Below, one piece after another: positions 7,091-15,170 of a DNA stretch of 17,426 bases. Source of the stretch: an uncultured Coprococcus sp. (GTDB lineage Bacteria > Bacillota > Clostridia > Lachnospirales > Lachnospiraceae). The stretch is taken from contig USSH01000017.1 in NCBI GenBank assembly GCA_900557435.1, forward strand, positions 1 through 17,426, in the 5' to 3' direction. How positions within the stretch are numbered: position 1 is the stretch's first letter; every line of letters starts with the position of its first letter. The notes below the pieces were generated by a model, which saw nothing but the letters and a program-made list of their open reading frames with translations, ran no database searches and had not been told where the DNA came from. The translations under genes and the position numbers were made by a program.

Positions 7091-7154
7091 CAAATGCCAG
7101 AATGAACTGATCTCATAAGCATCTTACATATTGATCAGTCTCTTCTGGCATTTG
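7091..7154. terminator. Long bidirectional terminator between convergent genes
   Basis: Perfect 12-base arms CAAATGCCAGAA (7091-7102) and TTCTGGCATTTG (7143-7154) are continued inward by ACTGATC (7106-7112) with GATCAGT (7133-7139). On the plus strand the downstream side is T-rich (TTCTTATTGTT); on the minus strand it runs into TGTTTTTGTC. It separates the XRE gene from the converging gene at 7211-8104 and can serve both. Confidence 0.85.
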
Positions 7155-7210
7155 TTCTTATTGTTATAGTTTGTTACTATTATATTTCGTTACAGTTTCT
7201 AATAATCCGT

Positions 7211-8104
7211 TTATTTCTCAGCCGCACCTGTGATAAGCCAAGGTGATGGCTGTGTCACGAACATATTGTCCTTATTTGTCTTGGACACAGATATCTGAAT
7301 TGCCTCCATATTCTTGATTCCCAGCTTGTCAAATATAAGCTTTGCCTGGGCAAGTATCCCTAGATCGAGAGTATATATGACGAACTGCATCTCCGGATTG
7401 ATCTTCAAAAGTCTCTCCATATCAGACTCGAGATAATGGTTCGCAACTATAAACGCAAGCCTTGGAACAGGTATCGCTGCCAAGGTCTCCTCGCTCATAT
7501 CCGGGATGATCTGGACATTATGTACGCCAAACTTGTCCACATTCTCTTCCATGGAACGTCTCGAGCCTTCATCCGGCTCAACTGCTATGATATTGCCCTC
7601 GCTGGCAACTATGGCAGCCTCTATGACAATACTCTCAGCCTGAAGTGCAAGGATCGTATCATGTGTATCAACGTCAAGCAGACTCATGATAACCGCACGT
7701 ATCTCTTTGCCAACATAGTGTACCGTACCTGCTGAGAAGAAATCATTTGCTATTCCATATCTTACAGACTCCCTGGTCTTTTCGTTCATGATAAATATAA
7801 CTGTTGGTCCTGTTATCTTTTTATTGAGCACCTTCTCTATCTTGTCGTGCTGTACCTCGCCGCCAGGCTCAGTTCCCTCGGCATACCACATGTCATACTC
7901 GCCAAATCCCTTCTCCCACAGTGTGTAGAGAAGATCCTCATGGCTCTCATCGGCAAATATCAGTACCCTCTTGTGCGTGTCTATAGTTGGAACAACATTC
8001 TTCTGCTTTCCACATATATTCAGCATCTTTATCTTCTCAGGGCTGACCTTCATCATATCTGCAAAATATCCAAGCCAGCTGAGCATATCCTTGTTCTCGT
8101 ACAT
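7211..8104 (-). CDS. Orphan CbiE/CbiT (CobL)-like protein with degenerate SAM-binding motif
   Basis: A 297-residue soluble protein that I align by eye with the second half of CbiE plus CbiT, as in the CobL precorrin-6 methylase. Matching stretches are the linker VGKEIRAVIMSLL (131-143, usual form TKxEVRAVxLSKL), then SIVIEAAIVASEGNIIAVEP (158-177), NVDKFGVHNVQIIPD (188-202), and an end VTQPSPWLITG (283-293) where the family has an xVTQW-like strand. The glycine-rich SAM loop (normally DxGAGSGxVxIEA) has become TILALQAESIVIEA, with all glycines gone, and the N-terminal SAM pocket of CbiE is absent. Corrin methylation is therefore unlikely; a regulatory or novel role is possible. No other cobalamin genes are nearby. 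Start ATG 8104 is chosen for its AAGGAGG site; the frame continues 23 codons upstream without family match. It has its own promoter. Confidence 0.72.
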   Translation of the reverse strand: MYENKDMLSWLGYFADMMKVSPEKIKMLNICGKQKNVVPTIDTHKRVLIFADESHEDLLYTLWEKGFGEYDMWYAEGTEPGGEVQHDKIEKVLNKKITGPTVIFIMNEKTRESVRYGIANDFFSAGTVHYVGKEIRAVIMSLLDVDTHDTILALQAESIVIEAAIVASEGNIIAVEPDEGSRRSMEENVDKFGVHNVQIIPDMSEETLAAIPVPRLAFIVANHYLESDMERLLKINPEMQFVIYTLDLGILAQAKLIFDKLGIKNMEAIQISVSKTNKDNMFVTQPSPWLITGAAEK

Positions 8105-8131
8105 AACTGTAACCCTCCTTCTCTTTGAACA

Positions 8132-8165
8132 CCAGCCATCCAAGGTCAATTCTGACAATGGCTGG
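8132..8165 (-). other. Leader hairpin upstream of the CobL-like gene
   Basis: Perfect 7-base arms CCAGCCA (8132-8138) and TGGCTGG (8159-8165) enclose a smaller GTCA/TGAC stem. It lies in the predicted 5' untranslated region, about 27 bases before the start codon and just upstream of the ribosome site. It has no T-run. A translational control role is possible but unproven. Confidence 0.4.
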
Positions 8166-8230
8166 GGCTGCATATCAAGTTTTCATGGAAAACTCAACAC
8201 ATCCTTTGTCCGTCCAATCTCATGAATAAT

Positions 8231-8259
8231 ATTATACTATTTTATTCTCTGTCTGTACA
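8231..8259 (-). promoter_or_regulatory. Promoter of the CobL-like gene
   Basis: On the minus strand TGTACA (8259-8254), a 17-base spacer and a perfect TATAAT (8236-8231) lie in the gap after the DeoR gene. The predicted leader is about 120 bases. Confidence 0.55.
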
Positions 8260-8286
8260 CCCAAAGAACATAATATACGGTGCTGT

Positions 8287-9048
8287 TCATACGATATTCA
8301 GACCTCGGTCTTTATACATGCTGCATATAGACTCCGGCAGCCTGTCATCCGTTATGATGGTATACTCCGGCTGAAGATCACATATCTTCATATCGCCCTT
8401 TGTCTCAAACTTCGAGCTGTCTGCCAGAATGAACACCTCACTTGCATGTCCTATCATCATGCACTGATTCTCATATGTCTCCCTTATAAAGTCATGCGCA
8501 CCATCCTCCAGCGACAGCGCCAGAGGCACCACAAATGCCTTTGAAAAATACAGTCTCTGCAGCGCCTCATGAGTAAGAAATCCATAAAATATTTTTTCTT
8601 TTGGAAGGTAATCTCCTCCAAGCAATGTAATTCTGTAATTTTCGCAATCAGATAATATTGAAAATACCTCTGATGAATAGGTTATCACTGAAAGCGAATC
8701 AAATCTGCGCGTCTTAAGTGCCATAGCAAATACCGCAGCTGTACTTCCTGAATCTATAGCTATCGTGTCCCCATCTTTGACATACTCCAGCGCTTTTCTG
8801 GCGATCTGTTCCTTAAGCTCCATGTTAGATGTCGTTCTTACATCCATATCATCAAAACGATATCTTCTCTTCACAGAAACAGCTCCACCATGCACTCTGG
8901 TAAGCAGATTATTATTTTCAAGATCCTCAAGGTCACGTCTGACCGTCTCTGTTGATACACTGAGAAGCTCGACAAGCTTCGCCACGGTGACTGAATGATT
9001 CAGGTCAATCTGTTCCAGGATGATCTGTTTTCTCTGGTCCGCCAGCAT
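8287..9048 (-). CDS. DeoR/GlpR-family transcriptional regulator
   Basis: A 253-residue regulator of normal family length. Residues 1-57 form the DeoR winged helix (VAKLVELLSVSTETVRRDLE, then LLTRVHGGAV), and the remainder is the sugar-phosphate-type sensor domain with its hallmark DSGSTA at about residues 99-104. Members usually repress a nearby catabolic operon and are released by a phosphorylated metabolite. The ATG at 9048 has a GGGAGG ribosome site. It follows the importer/kinase/hydrolase cluster in the same direction but has its own promoter. Control of that cluster, with the kinase product as ligand, is an inference from position. Confidence 0.93.
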   Translation of the reverse strand: MLADQRKQIILEQIDLNHSVTVAKLVELLSVSTETVRRDLEDLENNNLLTRVHGGAVSVKRRYRFDDMDVRTTSNMELKEQIARKALEYVKDGDTIAIDSGSTAAVFAMALKTRRFDSLSVITYSSEVFSILSDCENYRITLLGGDYLPKEKIFYGFLTHEALQRLYFSKAFVVPLALSLEDGAHDFIRETYENQCMMIGHASEVFILADSSKFETKGDMKICDLQPEYTIITDDRLPESICSMYKDRGLNIV

Positions 9049-9084
9049 ATTACTCCCTCCCTTATATATCCTTGTCGTATCTTG

Positions 9085-9114
9085 ATTGTATCAAAATAAA
9101 GGACATTGTGTAAA
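9085..9114 (-). promoter_or_regulatory. Promoter of the DeoR-family gene
   Basis: TTTACA (9114-9109), an 18-base spacer and TACAAT (9090-9085) on the minus strand form a good promoter about 35-65 bases before the start codon. Confidence 0.6.
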
Positions 9115-9135
9115 CCTCTATCAAATCCCGAATAC

Positions 9136-9179
9136 GAAATACCGGTATATTCTGATACCGCAGTATATTGCAGTATTTC
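9136..9179. promoter_or_regulatory. Nested inverted repeats upstream of the DeoR promoter
   Basis: Outer arms GAAATAC (9136-9142) and GTATTTC (9173-9179) surround an inner perfect repeat CGGTAT (9143-9148) with ATACCG (9155-9160). The site also contains the palindrome ATACCGGTAT and two ATACTGC copies on the minus strand. It sits directly upstream of the -35 box and just after the M20 stop. It looks like a regulator binding array, or less likely a weak terminator; there is no T-run. Confidence 0.45.
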
Positions 9180-9192
9180 GATGCATGAAGAT

Positions 9193-10437
9193 CTACTCAG
9201 GCATCGCAAGGTCATACAGCTTACAAAGTACTGCCGTATATCCCTCTATGCAATCAAGTACCCTGTTTATCTCCACATGCTCCTGTGCCTGGTGTGCCTG
9301 ACTCATCATTGCACCAGAATATCCTATCGTAGGGATATTGTATTTGCCACAGATCACACTGCCATCTGTTCCAAACTGCCAGTATATCTTCCTTACATCC
9401 TGTCCAAGTCCAACCAACGTCTGATATGTCATTTCCACATATTCATTGTCCTTACCTGTCTCCCACGCCGGATGCTGCTTTGCCGCCTCCATCTCATAGC
9501 CTGTGTAGCAAGTTCTTCTGTTCATCCGAGGATGCACTACCGCCTTAAAATCAGGATCTTTCTTGTGCTGTTCATCAAGGAACTCCTGTATCTGCGACAC
9601 TGTATCCTCAGCAGTCATCGGCGGCACATATCTCTGATCTATCGTGATCTCGCAATAATCCGGTACACAGGAATATTTCTGGCCGGGAGTGACCACTACA
9701 TCAGTGATCACCATGGAGGTTCTGCCCATCTCATGAACCAGTGGTTCTTTCCCGAAATTGTTCATAACAGCCTCCATGACCGGAAGTGCTTTTTCAACCG
9801 CATTGACTCCTTCCTGTGGAGCTGACGAATGAGCCACTTTTCCATACACTTCCACCACAAGCTCTACCTTGCCTCTCTGTCCAACAGCCAGATTGCCATC
9901 AGACGGTTCACCAAGGTAACACAGATCAACATCAAGGTCATGCTCTGGAAGAGTATGCTCCATCAAATATATTGTTCCTATGCTCTCAGCCGGCTCCTCG
10001 TATACCACCGCAGCAAAGATAAGATTACCTGACAATTTCGCACCTGCATCCACCAGCTTCTTTATCTCCATGAAAGCAAAGAATTCCGAGGTGAGACCTG
10101 CAAGCATGTCGCTTATACCTCTTCCGTATAATTTACCGTCCTCTGCCTTCGGCTCAAATGGTGAGTATGGACTCCACGCCTCAATACTTCCCTCAGGGAC
10201 AACATCCATATGTCCTGTCAGAAGTACATTTGGTCCGTCTCCAGTTCCGCGGATAACTCCCACCACATTGCCACATTTATCACGAAAATGCTCTATCTGA
10301 AGCTCCTCCATAGCCTGCATGAACACCTCAGATGTAGCTTCCTCCTCCCCGGAATACGCCTGCGCACGTATATTTCTGCTGACAAATTCTATCCATGGCT
10401 TTTCTATACTTTTAAAATATTCCTTCACGGCAATCAT
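9193..10437 (-). CDS. M20-family metallohydrolase (YgeY/ArgE/DapE-like)
   Basis: A 414-residue dinuclear-zinc amidohydrolase of the M20 group, which cleaves amide bonds such as N-acyl amino acids or small peptides. Metal ligands and catalytic residues are visible: His76 and Asp78 in TGHMDVVPEG, bridging Asp110 in GRGISDML, the catalytic Glu147/148 pair in VVYEEPAES, Glu177 in YLGEPSD, and His382 in SQAHQAQEH. A lid domain lies between about residues 190 and 300 (GQRGKVELVVEVYGKVAHSS). The pattern is closest to the YgeY-like branch, whose substrate is not settled. The ATG at 10437 has its AAGGA only two bases away; GTG at 10428 has better spacing and could be the real start. It is the last gene of the importer cluster, 35 bases after the kinase. 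Confidence 0.9.
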   Translation of the reverse strand: MIAVKEYFKSIEKPWIEFVSRNIRAQAYSGEEEATSEVFMQAMEELQIEHFRDKCGNVVGVIRGTGDGPNVLLTGHMDVVPEGSIEAWSPYSPFEPKAEDGKLYGRGISDMLAGLTSEFFAFMEIKKLVDAGAKLSGNLIFAAVVYEEPAESIGTIYLMEHTLPEHDLDVDLCYLGEPSDGNLAVGQRGKVELVVEVYGKVAHSSAPQEGVNAVEKALPVMEAVMNNFGKEPLVHEMGRTSMVITDVVVTPGQKYSCVPDYCEITIDQRYVPPMTAEDTVSQIQEFLDEQHKKDPDFKAVVHPRMNRRTCYTGYEMEAAKQHPAWETGKDNEYVEMTYQTLVGLGQDVRKIYWQFGTDGSVICGKYNIPTIGYSGAMMSQAHQAQEHVEINRVLDCIEGYTAVLCKLYDLAMPE

Positions 10438-10472
10438 CTTCCTTTCTCGGTTTACTATTGATATTCAGATAT

Positions 10473-11402
10473 TCAGCTGATAAGGCTCTTCTTCTCATGG
10501 GCAATATCCAGCCAGTAGTCAAGTCTTGGGTCGAGCCAGAAGTGCTGAAGTCTTGCCATTTTCTGTCCATACCAGTTCATATAATCAAATTCCACATTGG
10601 AGCTTGAAGCCTGGTAAAGTGCCCAGTACGCCCATTTTATATCACAGGCTATCTTGTTCAGCTTCATCTTTGCAAATGCCTGCTCGTCCAAGGTGCCTCC
10701 GCCATATATCTTCATCATTTCTATATCCATGTCCTCTGTGAAATAGTTAACCGCGGATATAAGCCCCAGATCGACATACGGATCATTCATGGAAGCATAC
10801 TCATAATCAATGATCTTGAGATCCTTCGTCTCCTCGTTATACATGAGATTATTTGTCCAGAAGTCATTGTGGCACGGGCATAACTCCTCACTGCCCGACA
10901 ACGCTTTTTCAATTGCTGTGAGCAGATATTCCATCTTGTCATTGAATGGAGATACATATCCACCCTTTTTCGCTCTGGCATTCATATCCCATGCCTGCTC
11001 AAATATGCTCTGTTTCAGGTGCAGCGGCTTTGTATCCAGATGATGAAAATCCTTTATCTTCTCAAAAATCTCATTAAAGATATCCTTGTTATACACATCA
11101 CCAAATGTCACCTGTCGATATCCGTCAAGCCACTGGAATATCTCCACTCCGGTATCCTCAAAGTAATAATAGACCTCTGGTCCTGCTTTACTTTTATCCG
11201 CAATAACATTTGCCTCATGGCACACTTCACGGTTGATAAAATCAGTGCCATCCCCTGGGATCTTGAGGAAATAATGTTTTCCATCCACATCCACCTTAAA
11301 ATTCGGGTTGGTTATTCCGCCTGCAACCGGCTTATAGCTTATACTCTTTCCATTCCAATCGCTCACCCTCGCGATCGCCTCATCAATTGTCGTCTTGCGC
11401 AT
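10473..11402 (-). CDS. Choline-kinase/LicA-like phosphotransferase
   Basis: A 309-residue cytoplasmic kinase of the aminoglycoside-phosphotransferase fold. The N-lobe has AGGITNPNFKVDVDGKHYFLK with the ATP Lys and KIPGDGTDFINRE, the pattern of LicA-type choline kinases. The catalytic loop is CHNDFWTNN (His178, Asp180, Asn185) and the metal-binding segment is IIDYEYASMNDPYVDLG (Asp199, Glu201). The substrate is probably a small alcohol bearing an amine (choline, ethanolamine or thiamine type); which one cannot be told. Start ATG 11402 is chosen for its GAGGAGG site; the frame runs ten codons further up. It sits between amt and the M20 gene and is probably cotranscribed with them. Confidence 0.88.
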   Translation of the reverse strand: MRKTTIDEAIARVSDWNGKSISYKPVAGGITNPNFKVDVDGKHYFLKIPGDGTDFINREVCHEANVIADKSKAGPEVYYYFEDTGVEIFQWLDGYRQVTFGDVYNKDIFNEIFEKIKDFHHLDTKPLHLKQSIFEQAWDMNARAKKGGYVSPFNDKMEYLLTAIEKALSGSEELCPCHNDFWTNNLMYNEETKDLKIIDYEYASMNDPYVDLGLISAVNYFTEDMDIEMMKIYGGGTLDEQAFAKMKLNKIACDIKWAYWALYQASSSNVEFDYMNWYGQKMARLQHFWLDPRLDYWLDIAHEKKSLIS

Positions 11403-11418
11403 ATAAAGACCTCCTCTC

Positions 11419-13113
11419 CTATCTGCTCTCATCGATCAATGCAGCTCTACCGATCTCCCCTGTTCTTACCTTCACTACATTCTTCACGTCATAAACAAAT
11501 ATCTTGCCATCTCCATAATTGCCTGAATACAGAACCTTCTCTGCCGTCTTCACGACCTTTGACACAGGAACAGTACTTACTATAACCTCTATCTTCACCT
11601 TTGGAAGAAGATTCAGATCTGCATCAGCACTGCGATAATACTTATCATCATTACCCTTCTGCATTCCATATCCAGTCACATCTGTGATGGTAACTCCTGT
11701 CACATTGATGTCGTTCATCGCATGCAGCAGGGCGTCAAGCTTATTCTTTCTGGCTATGATCACGACCTTTGATATGTTCAGGTCAGGCTTCTCTTCTGTA
11801 TCTTCAAATGCTTTTTCGTCTATCTTCGGAACATTCATCATAGGAGCACTTGTACCATCTGATGAAAGCACCTCGGTGTATGTATTTGAAAAGCCATGCT
11901 CGCTTATGTCCAATCCGTTCATCTCGTCATCCGCAGACACTCTGAGTCCTATCGTCTTCTGCACGATCTTGAACAGCAGTGCTGCAGCGGCAAATACATA
12001 CAAGAATACCACTATACCGCCAAGGATCTGTATGCCGCACTGATATCCGCCACCGCCGAGCAATAATCCCTTCGTTCTTGTGGCTGTACCATCTGAGAAC
12101 AGGCCAACAGCTATAGTGCCCCACAGTCCGCCAAATCCATGTGCCGCGATCGCTCCCACAGGATCATCTATCTTTATAACATTCTCTATGAGATTCATTC
12201 CGCCGACAACTATGGCACCTGCTATGACTCCGACTACCACCGAAAGTGGAGTGCTTATGACATCCGCGCCTGCCGTGATCGAAACAAGTCCGGCAAGTGC
12301 ACCGTTGAGTGTCATCGCAATATCCGGCTTCTTCTTCCATATCCAGCTTATGCACATCGCCGTTACAGCTCCGGCTGCGGCCGAAAGGTTGGTATTACAG
12401 AACACCTTTCCGACAAGTTCTGTGGTGTTATCTGAAAAAGGAATGACCGAGCTGCCATTGAAACCAAACCATCCAAACCACAGAATGAAGATTCCAAGCA
12501 CCGAAAGCGGCATGCTGTGTCCCGGTATCTTCTTCGCTTTACCGCTTCTTGAATACTTTCCGATTCGGGGGCCCAGCATCCACGCTCCTGCAAATGCCGC
12601 AGCTCCGCCGACCATATGTACGACCGTAGAACCAGCAAGATCATGGAAACCTAGTTTAGACAGCCATCCACCTCCCCATATCCAGTGTCCTGATATCGGA
12701 TATATCACAAGACTTATCATCAGACTATATATACAATACGCAGCGAACTTGGTTCTCGCCGCCATGGCTCCCGAGACAATAGTTGCCGCGGTTGCTGCAA
12801 ATACTGTCTGGAATATAAGAAATGCCCAGAATGGCACACCCTCCGGGATCATTCCATTTCCATAAACCGACTCCACAGCTACGCCTTTTACCTTTCCCAG
12901 GACTGAACCACTGCCGCCATACATTATTCCAAAGCCAACCAACCAGAAAGCTATCGCTCCGATACAATAGTCGATCAGGTTCTTCATGGCTATATTTCCT
13001 GCATTTTTCACTCTGGTCATTCCGGTTTCCAGCATTGCAAATCCCGCCTGCATGAAGAAAATAAGCACTGTTCCCACCAGAATCCACATTGTACTTACTG
13101 CACTATATTCCAT
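11419..13113 (-). CDS. amt: Ammonium transporter fused to a PII signalling domain
   Basis: A 564-residue fusion. Residues 1-390 are an Amt/Mep/Rh ammonium channel with about eleven membrane helices, starting MQAGFAMLETG, and carry the twin pore histidines His166 (STVVHMVGGAAAFAG) and His325 (AIAAHGFGGLWG). After a linker of about 50 residues, residues 446-560 are a PII (GlnB/GlnK) domain: VVIIARKNKLDAL, the T-loop region (486-503), LLPKVKIEVIV, and the B-loop YGDGKIFVYDVKNVVKVRTGE. The T-loop tyrosine that enterobacteria uridylylate is replaced (RSADAD instead of RGAEY). Normally GlnK is a separate protein that plugs Amt; here the gate is tethered. An AAGGAGG site precedes the ATG at 13113. 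The gene lies 31 bases after dppF. Confidence 0.95.
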   Translation of the reverse strand: MEYSAVSTMWILVGTVLIFFMQAGFAMLETGMTRVKNAGNIAMKNLIDYCIGAIAFWLVGFGIMYGGSGSVLGKVKGVAVESVYGNGMIPEGVPFWAFLIFQTVFAATAATIVSGAMAARTKFAAYCIYSLMISLVIYPISGHWIWGGGWLSKLGFHDLAGSTVVHMVGGAAAFAGAWMLGPRIGKYSRSGKAKKIPGHSMPLSVLGIFILWFGWFGFNGSSVIPFSDNTTELVGKVFCNTNLSAAAGAVTAMCISWIWKKKPDIAMTLNGALAGLVSITAGADVISTPLSVVVGVIAGAIVVGGMNLIENVIKIDDPVGAIAAHGFGGLWGTIAVGLFSDGTATRTKGLLLGGGGYQCGIQILGGIVVFLYVFAAAALLFKIVQKTIGLRVSADDEMNGLDISEHGFSNTYTEVLSSDGTSAPMMNVPKIDEKAFEDTEEKPDLNISKVVIIARKNKLDALLHAMNDINVTGVTITDVTGYGMQKGNDDKYYRSADADLNLLPKVKIEVIVSTVPVSKVVKTAEKVLYSGNYGDGKIFVYDVKNVVKVRTGEIGRAALIDESR

Positions 13114-13144
13114 CGTGACTCCTCCTTGCTCACCTTTATTATTG

Positions 13145-14128
13145 TTATATCTGTCCCGCCTTATGGCAGCGGACTGTATGTCCTGGTGACACCTCTTTTT
13201 CCTCCGGCCGTTCCTTCATGCATCTCTCATCTGCATATATGCAGCGAGTGCAGAACGGACATCCCGGCATAGGTTTTGCCGGATCCGGAATATCTCCAGG
13301 CTTAAGGTCTATGTCAAAACCCGCGTCCTCAAGTCCCTTGCTGATGCTCGGTGCAGCTTTAAGCAGCACTTTTGTATAAGGATGCTGTGCATTTTTATAG
13401 ATCTCTTTGCTCGGTGCACTCTCCACTATCTCACCGAAATACATGATCTTTATCTGGTCTGCGATCTGTCTGACCACGGCCAGATCATGTGCTATCAGAA
13501 GCATCGACAGCTTGTATTTTTCCTGCAGATCCATAAGCATATTTATGACCTGTGCCTGAAGTGACACATCAAGGGCCGATATCGGTTCATCAGCAAATAT
13601 GATCTTAGGGGTCACAACAAGACACCTTGCAATGATGATCCTCTGTCTCTGTCCGCCTGACAGCTGATGAGGATATCTGTCCAAAAACATTGGTGCCATT
13701 CCTACCTGGGAAAGAGTATCCAGTATGATCTTCTCCCTCTCCGCTTTATCTTTTACTCCATTCAGTATCAGCGGCTCCTCAAGGGATTCGCGGATGCTCA
13801 TACGCGGATGCAGTGATCCGAGAGTATCCTGAAATATCATCTGGATCCTGGCCTTCATACTGCTTTTTTCCTGAGTCGTCATATCATCGACAGATTTTCC
13901 TTCGAACACAATAGTTCCGTCCGTCTTATCCTCTATTCCCAGGAGCACCCTTGTGAGCACAGTCTTGCCACACCCGGATTCGCCAACTATTGCAAGAGTC
14001 TTGCCCTCTTCGAGCTCCAGTGATACATGATCCACTATATTCTTCTGTCCTACTACTTTATTAAGCAGCCCCTTCTTAACCGGATACTGCTTAAGCAAAT
14101 TTTCACAAGATAAAACTATATCGCTCAT
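13145..14128 (-). CDS. dppF: Peptide ABC transporter ATP-binding protein, DppF/OppF type
   Basis: A 327-residue ATPase that powers a dipeptide/oligopeptide importer. Walker A is GESGCGKT (49-56), the signature LSGGQRQR (156-163), Walker B IIFADEP (176-182), and D-loop SALD (184-187), followed by the switch HD in IAHDLAVV. The C-terminal extension typical of Opp/Dpp ATPases is present, with cysteines in CPFCTRCIYADERC and a later Cys; in related importers these bind an iron-sulfur cluster. The ATG at 14128 is chosen because GGGGTGATC precedes it and only four bases separate it from the dppD stop; the frame runs 20 codons further up inside dppD. Dpp versus Opp substrate class is not resolved. 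Confidence 0.93.
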   Translation of the reverse strand: MSDIVLSCENLLKQYPVKKGLLNKVVGQKNIVDHVSLELEEGKTLAIVGESGCGKTVLTRVLLGIEDKTDGTIVFEGKSVDDMTTQEKSSMKARIQMIFQDTLGSLHPRMSIRESLEEPLILNGVKDKAEREKIILDTLSQVGMAPMFLDRYPHQLSGGQRQRIIIARCLVVTPKIIFADEPISALDVSLQAQVINMLMDLQEKYKLSMLLIAHDLAVVRQIADQIKIMYFGEIVESAPSKEIYKNAQHPYTKVLLKAAPSISKGLEDAGFDIDLKPGDIPDPAKPMPGCPFCTRCIYADERCMKERPEEKEVSPGHTVRCHKAGQI

Positions 14129-14132
14129 ATGA

Positions 14133-15158
14133 TCACCCCAATTCTGTATCTTCGTTAATGTCATAGTCCAGTGGGAAATGGCAGGCACACATGTGTCCCT
14201 CGCCTACGGACTTAAGTGACGGCACCTCTTTGTGACATATATCTTTTGCATATTCACAACGCGAAGCAAATGGACAGCCTTCTGGAACATTTGACATATC
14301 CGGTGGAAATCCCGGTATGGACTTCAGTCGCTTGGTCTTTCGTGCTTCCAAAAGCGGAACAGACCGTATCAGTCCAACCGTATATGGATGCTTTGGATTT
14401 CGAAGAAGATCCTTCTTAGATGCCGACTCCACACATCTGCCTGCATACATGACAAATATGTCATCAGAAAACTGCGATACCACGCCAAAGTCATGGGTGA
14501 TGATCATGATAGATATACCTGTCTGTTTCTGTACTTCACTGAGGGCCTCTATGATCTCTGCCTGTATCGTGATTCCAAGGCTTGTCGTAGGCTCATCCGC
14601 AATCAAAAGATCCGGATACAGGATCATAGACATCGCTATAAAGATACGCTGTCTGAAACCCGCAGAGAACTCACACGGATATTTCTTTATGACTTCCTCA
14701 CCATTCGTGATACCGACAAGTTTCAGCACTCTCATGATCTCCTGCTTTGCCTTTTCCGAACCGGATGGTGTGTGCGCGTTATATGCCTCCGCAAGCTGTG
14801 CACCGATAGTCATATAGGGATTAAACGACGTTGTAGGATCCTGGAATATCATGGATATCTCATTTCCACGGATGCTTTTCATCTCCTTTTCAGGAAGCTT
14901 CAGTATATCCTGTCCTTTGAACAACACCTCGCCACCTGCTATGTATCCCGGCGATTCTACAATTCTCAGAATAGACCTGGCAGTCACGCTCTTTCCGGAA
15001 CCACTCTCGCCTATTATTCCAAGCACCTTTCCCTTGCGGAGTGAAAAGTTCACACCCTCAACAGCCTTGACGACCTTATGTGGGTCCGTCTTGAAATAGG
15101 TCTTTAAATCCTTCACCTCAAGGATTACATCTGAATTCTTTTCCTGTGTATTATCCAT
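14133..15158 (-). CDS. dppD: Peptide ABC transporter ATP-binding protein, DppD/OppD type, with atypical signature and D-loop
   Basis: Partner ATPase of 341 residues. Walker A is canonical, GESGSGKS (50-57), as are Walker B LLIADEP (184-190) and the switch His222. The ABC signature is FSAGFRQR (164-171) instead of LSGGxRQR, and the D-loop reads TSLGIT, with Gly195 where Asp is normal. The DppF partner is canonical, so one of the two composite ATP sites would be altered. The C-terminal cysteine cluster (CPFASRCEYAKDIC plus CAC) is present. A strong AGGAGG site overlaps the dppC stop, and the ATG is at 15158. Confidence 0.93.
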   Translation of the reverse strand: MDNTQEKNSDVILEVKDLKTYFKTDPHKVVKAVEGVNFSLRKGKVLGIIGESGSGKSVTARSILRIVESPGYIAGGEVLFKGQDILKLPEKEMKSIRGNEISMIFQDPTTSFNPYMTIGAQLAEAYNAHTPSGSEKAKQEIMRVLKLVGITNGEEVIKKYPCEFSAGFRQRIFIAMSMILYPDLLIADEPTTSLGITIQAEIIEALSEVQKQTGISIMIITHDFGVVSQFSDDIFVMYAGRCVESASKKDLLRNPKHPYTVGLIRSVPLLEARKTKRLKSIPGFPPDMSNVPEGCPFASRCEYAKDICHKEVPSLKSVGEGHMCACHFPLDYDINEDTELG

Positions 15159-15170
15159 ATTTTTGTCCTC

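Noticed and set aside
7211..8104. Functional cobalamin precorrin methylase
   Set aside because: SAM loop glycines are missing, the CbiE N-terminal half is absent and no other cobalamin genes are nearby.
12080..12865. Long plus-strand open frame opposite amt
   Set aside because: Antisense shadow of a clearly conserved ammonium transporter.
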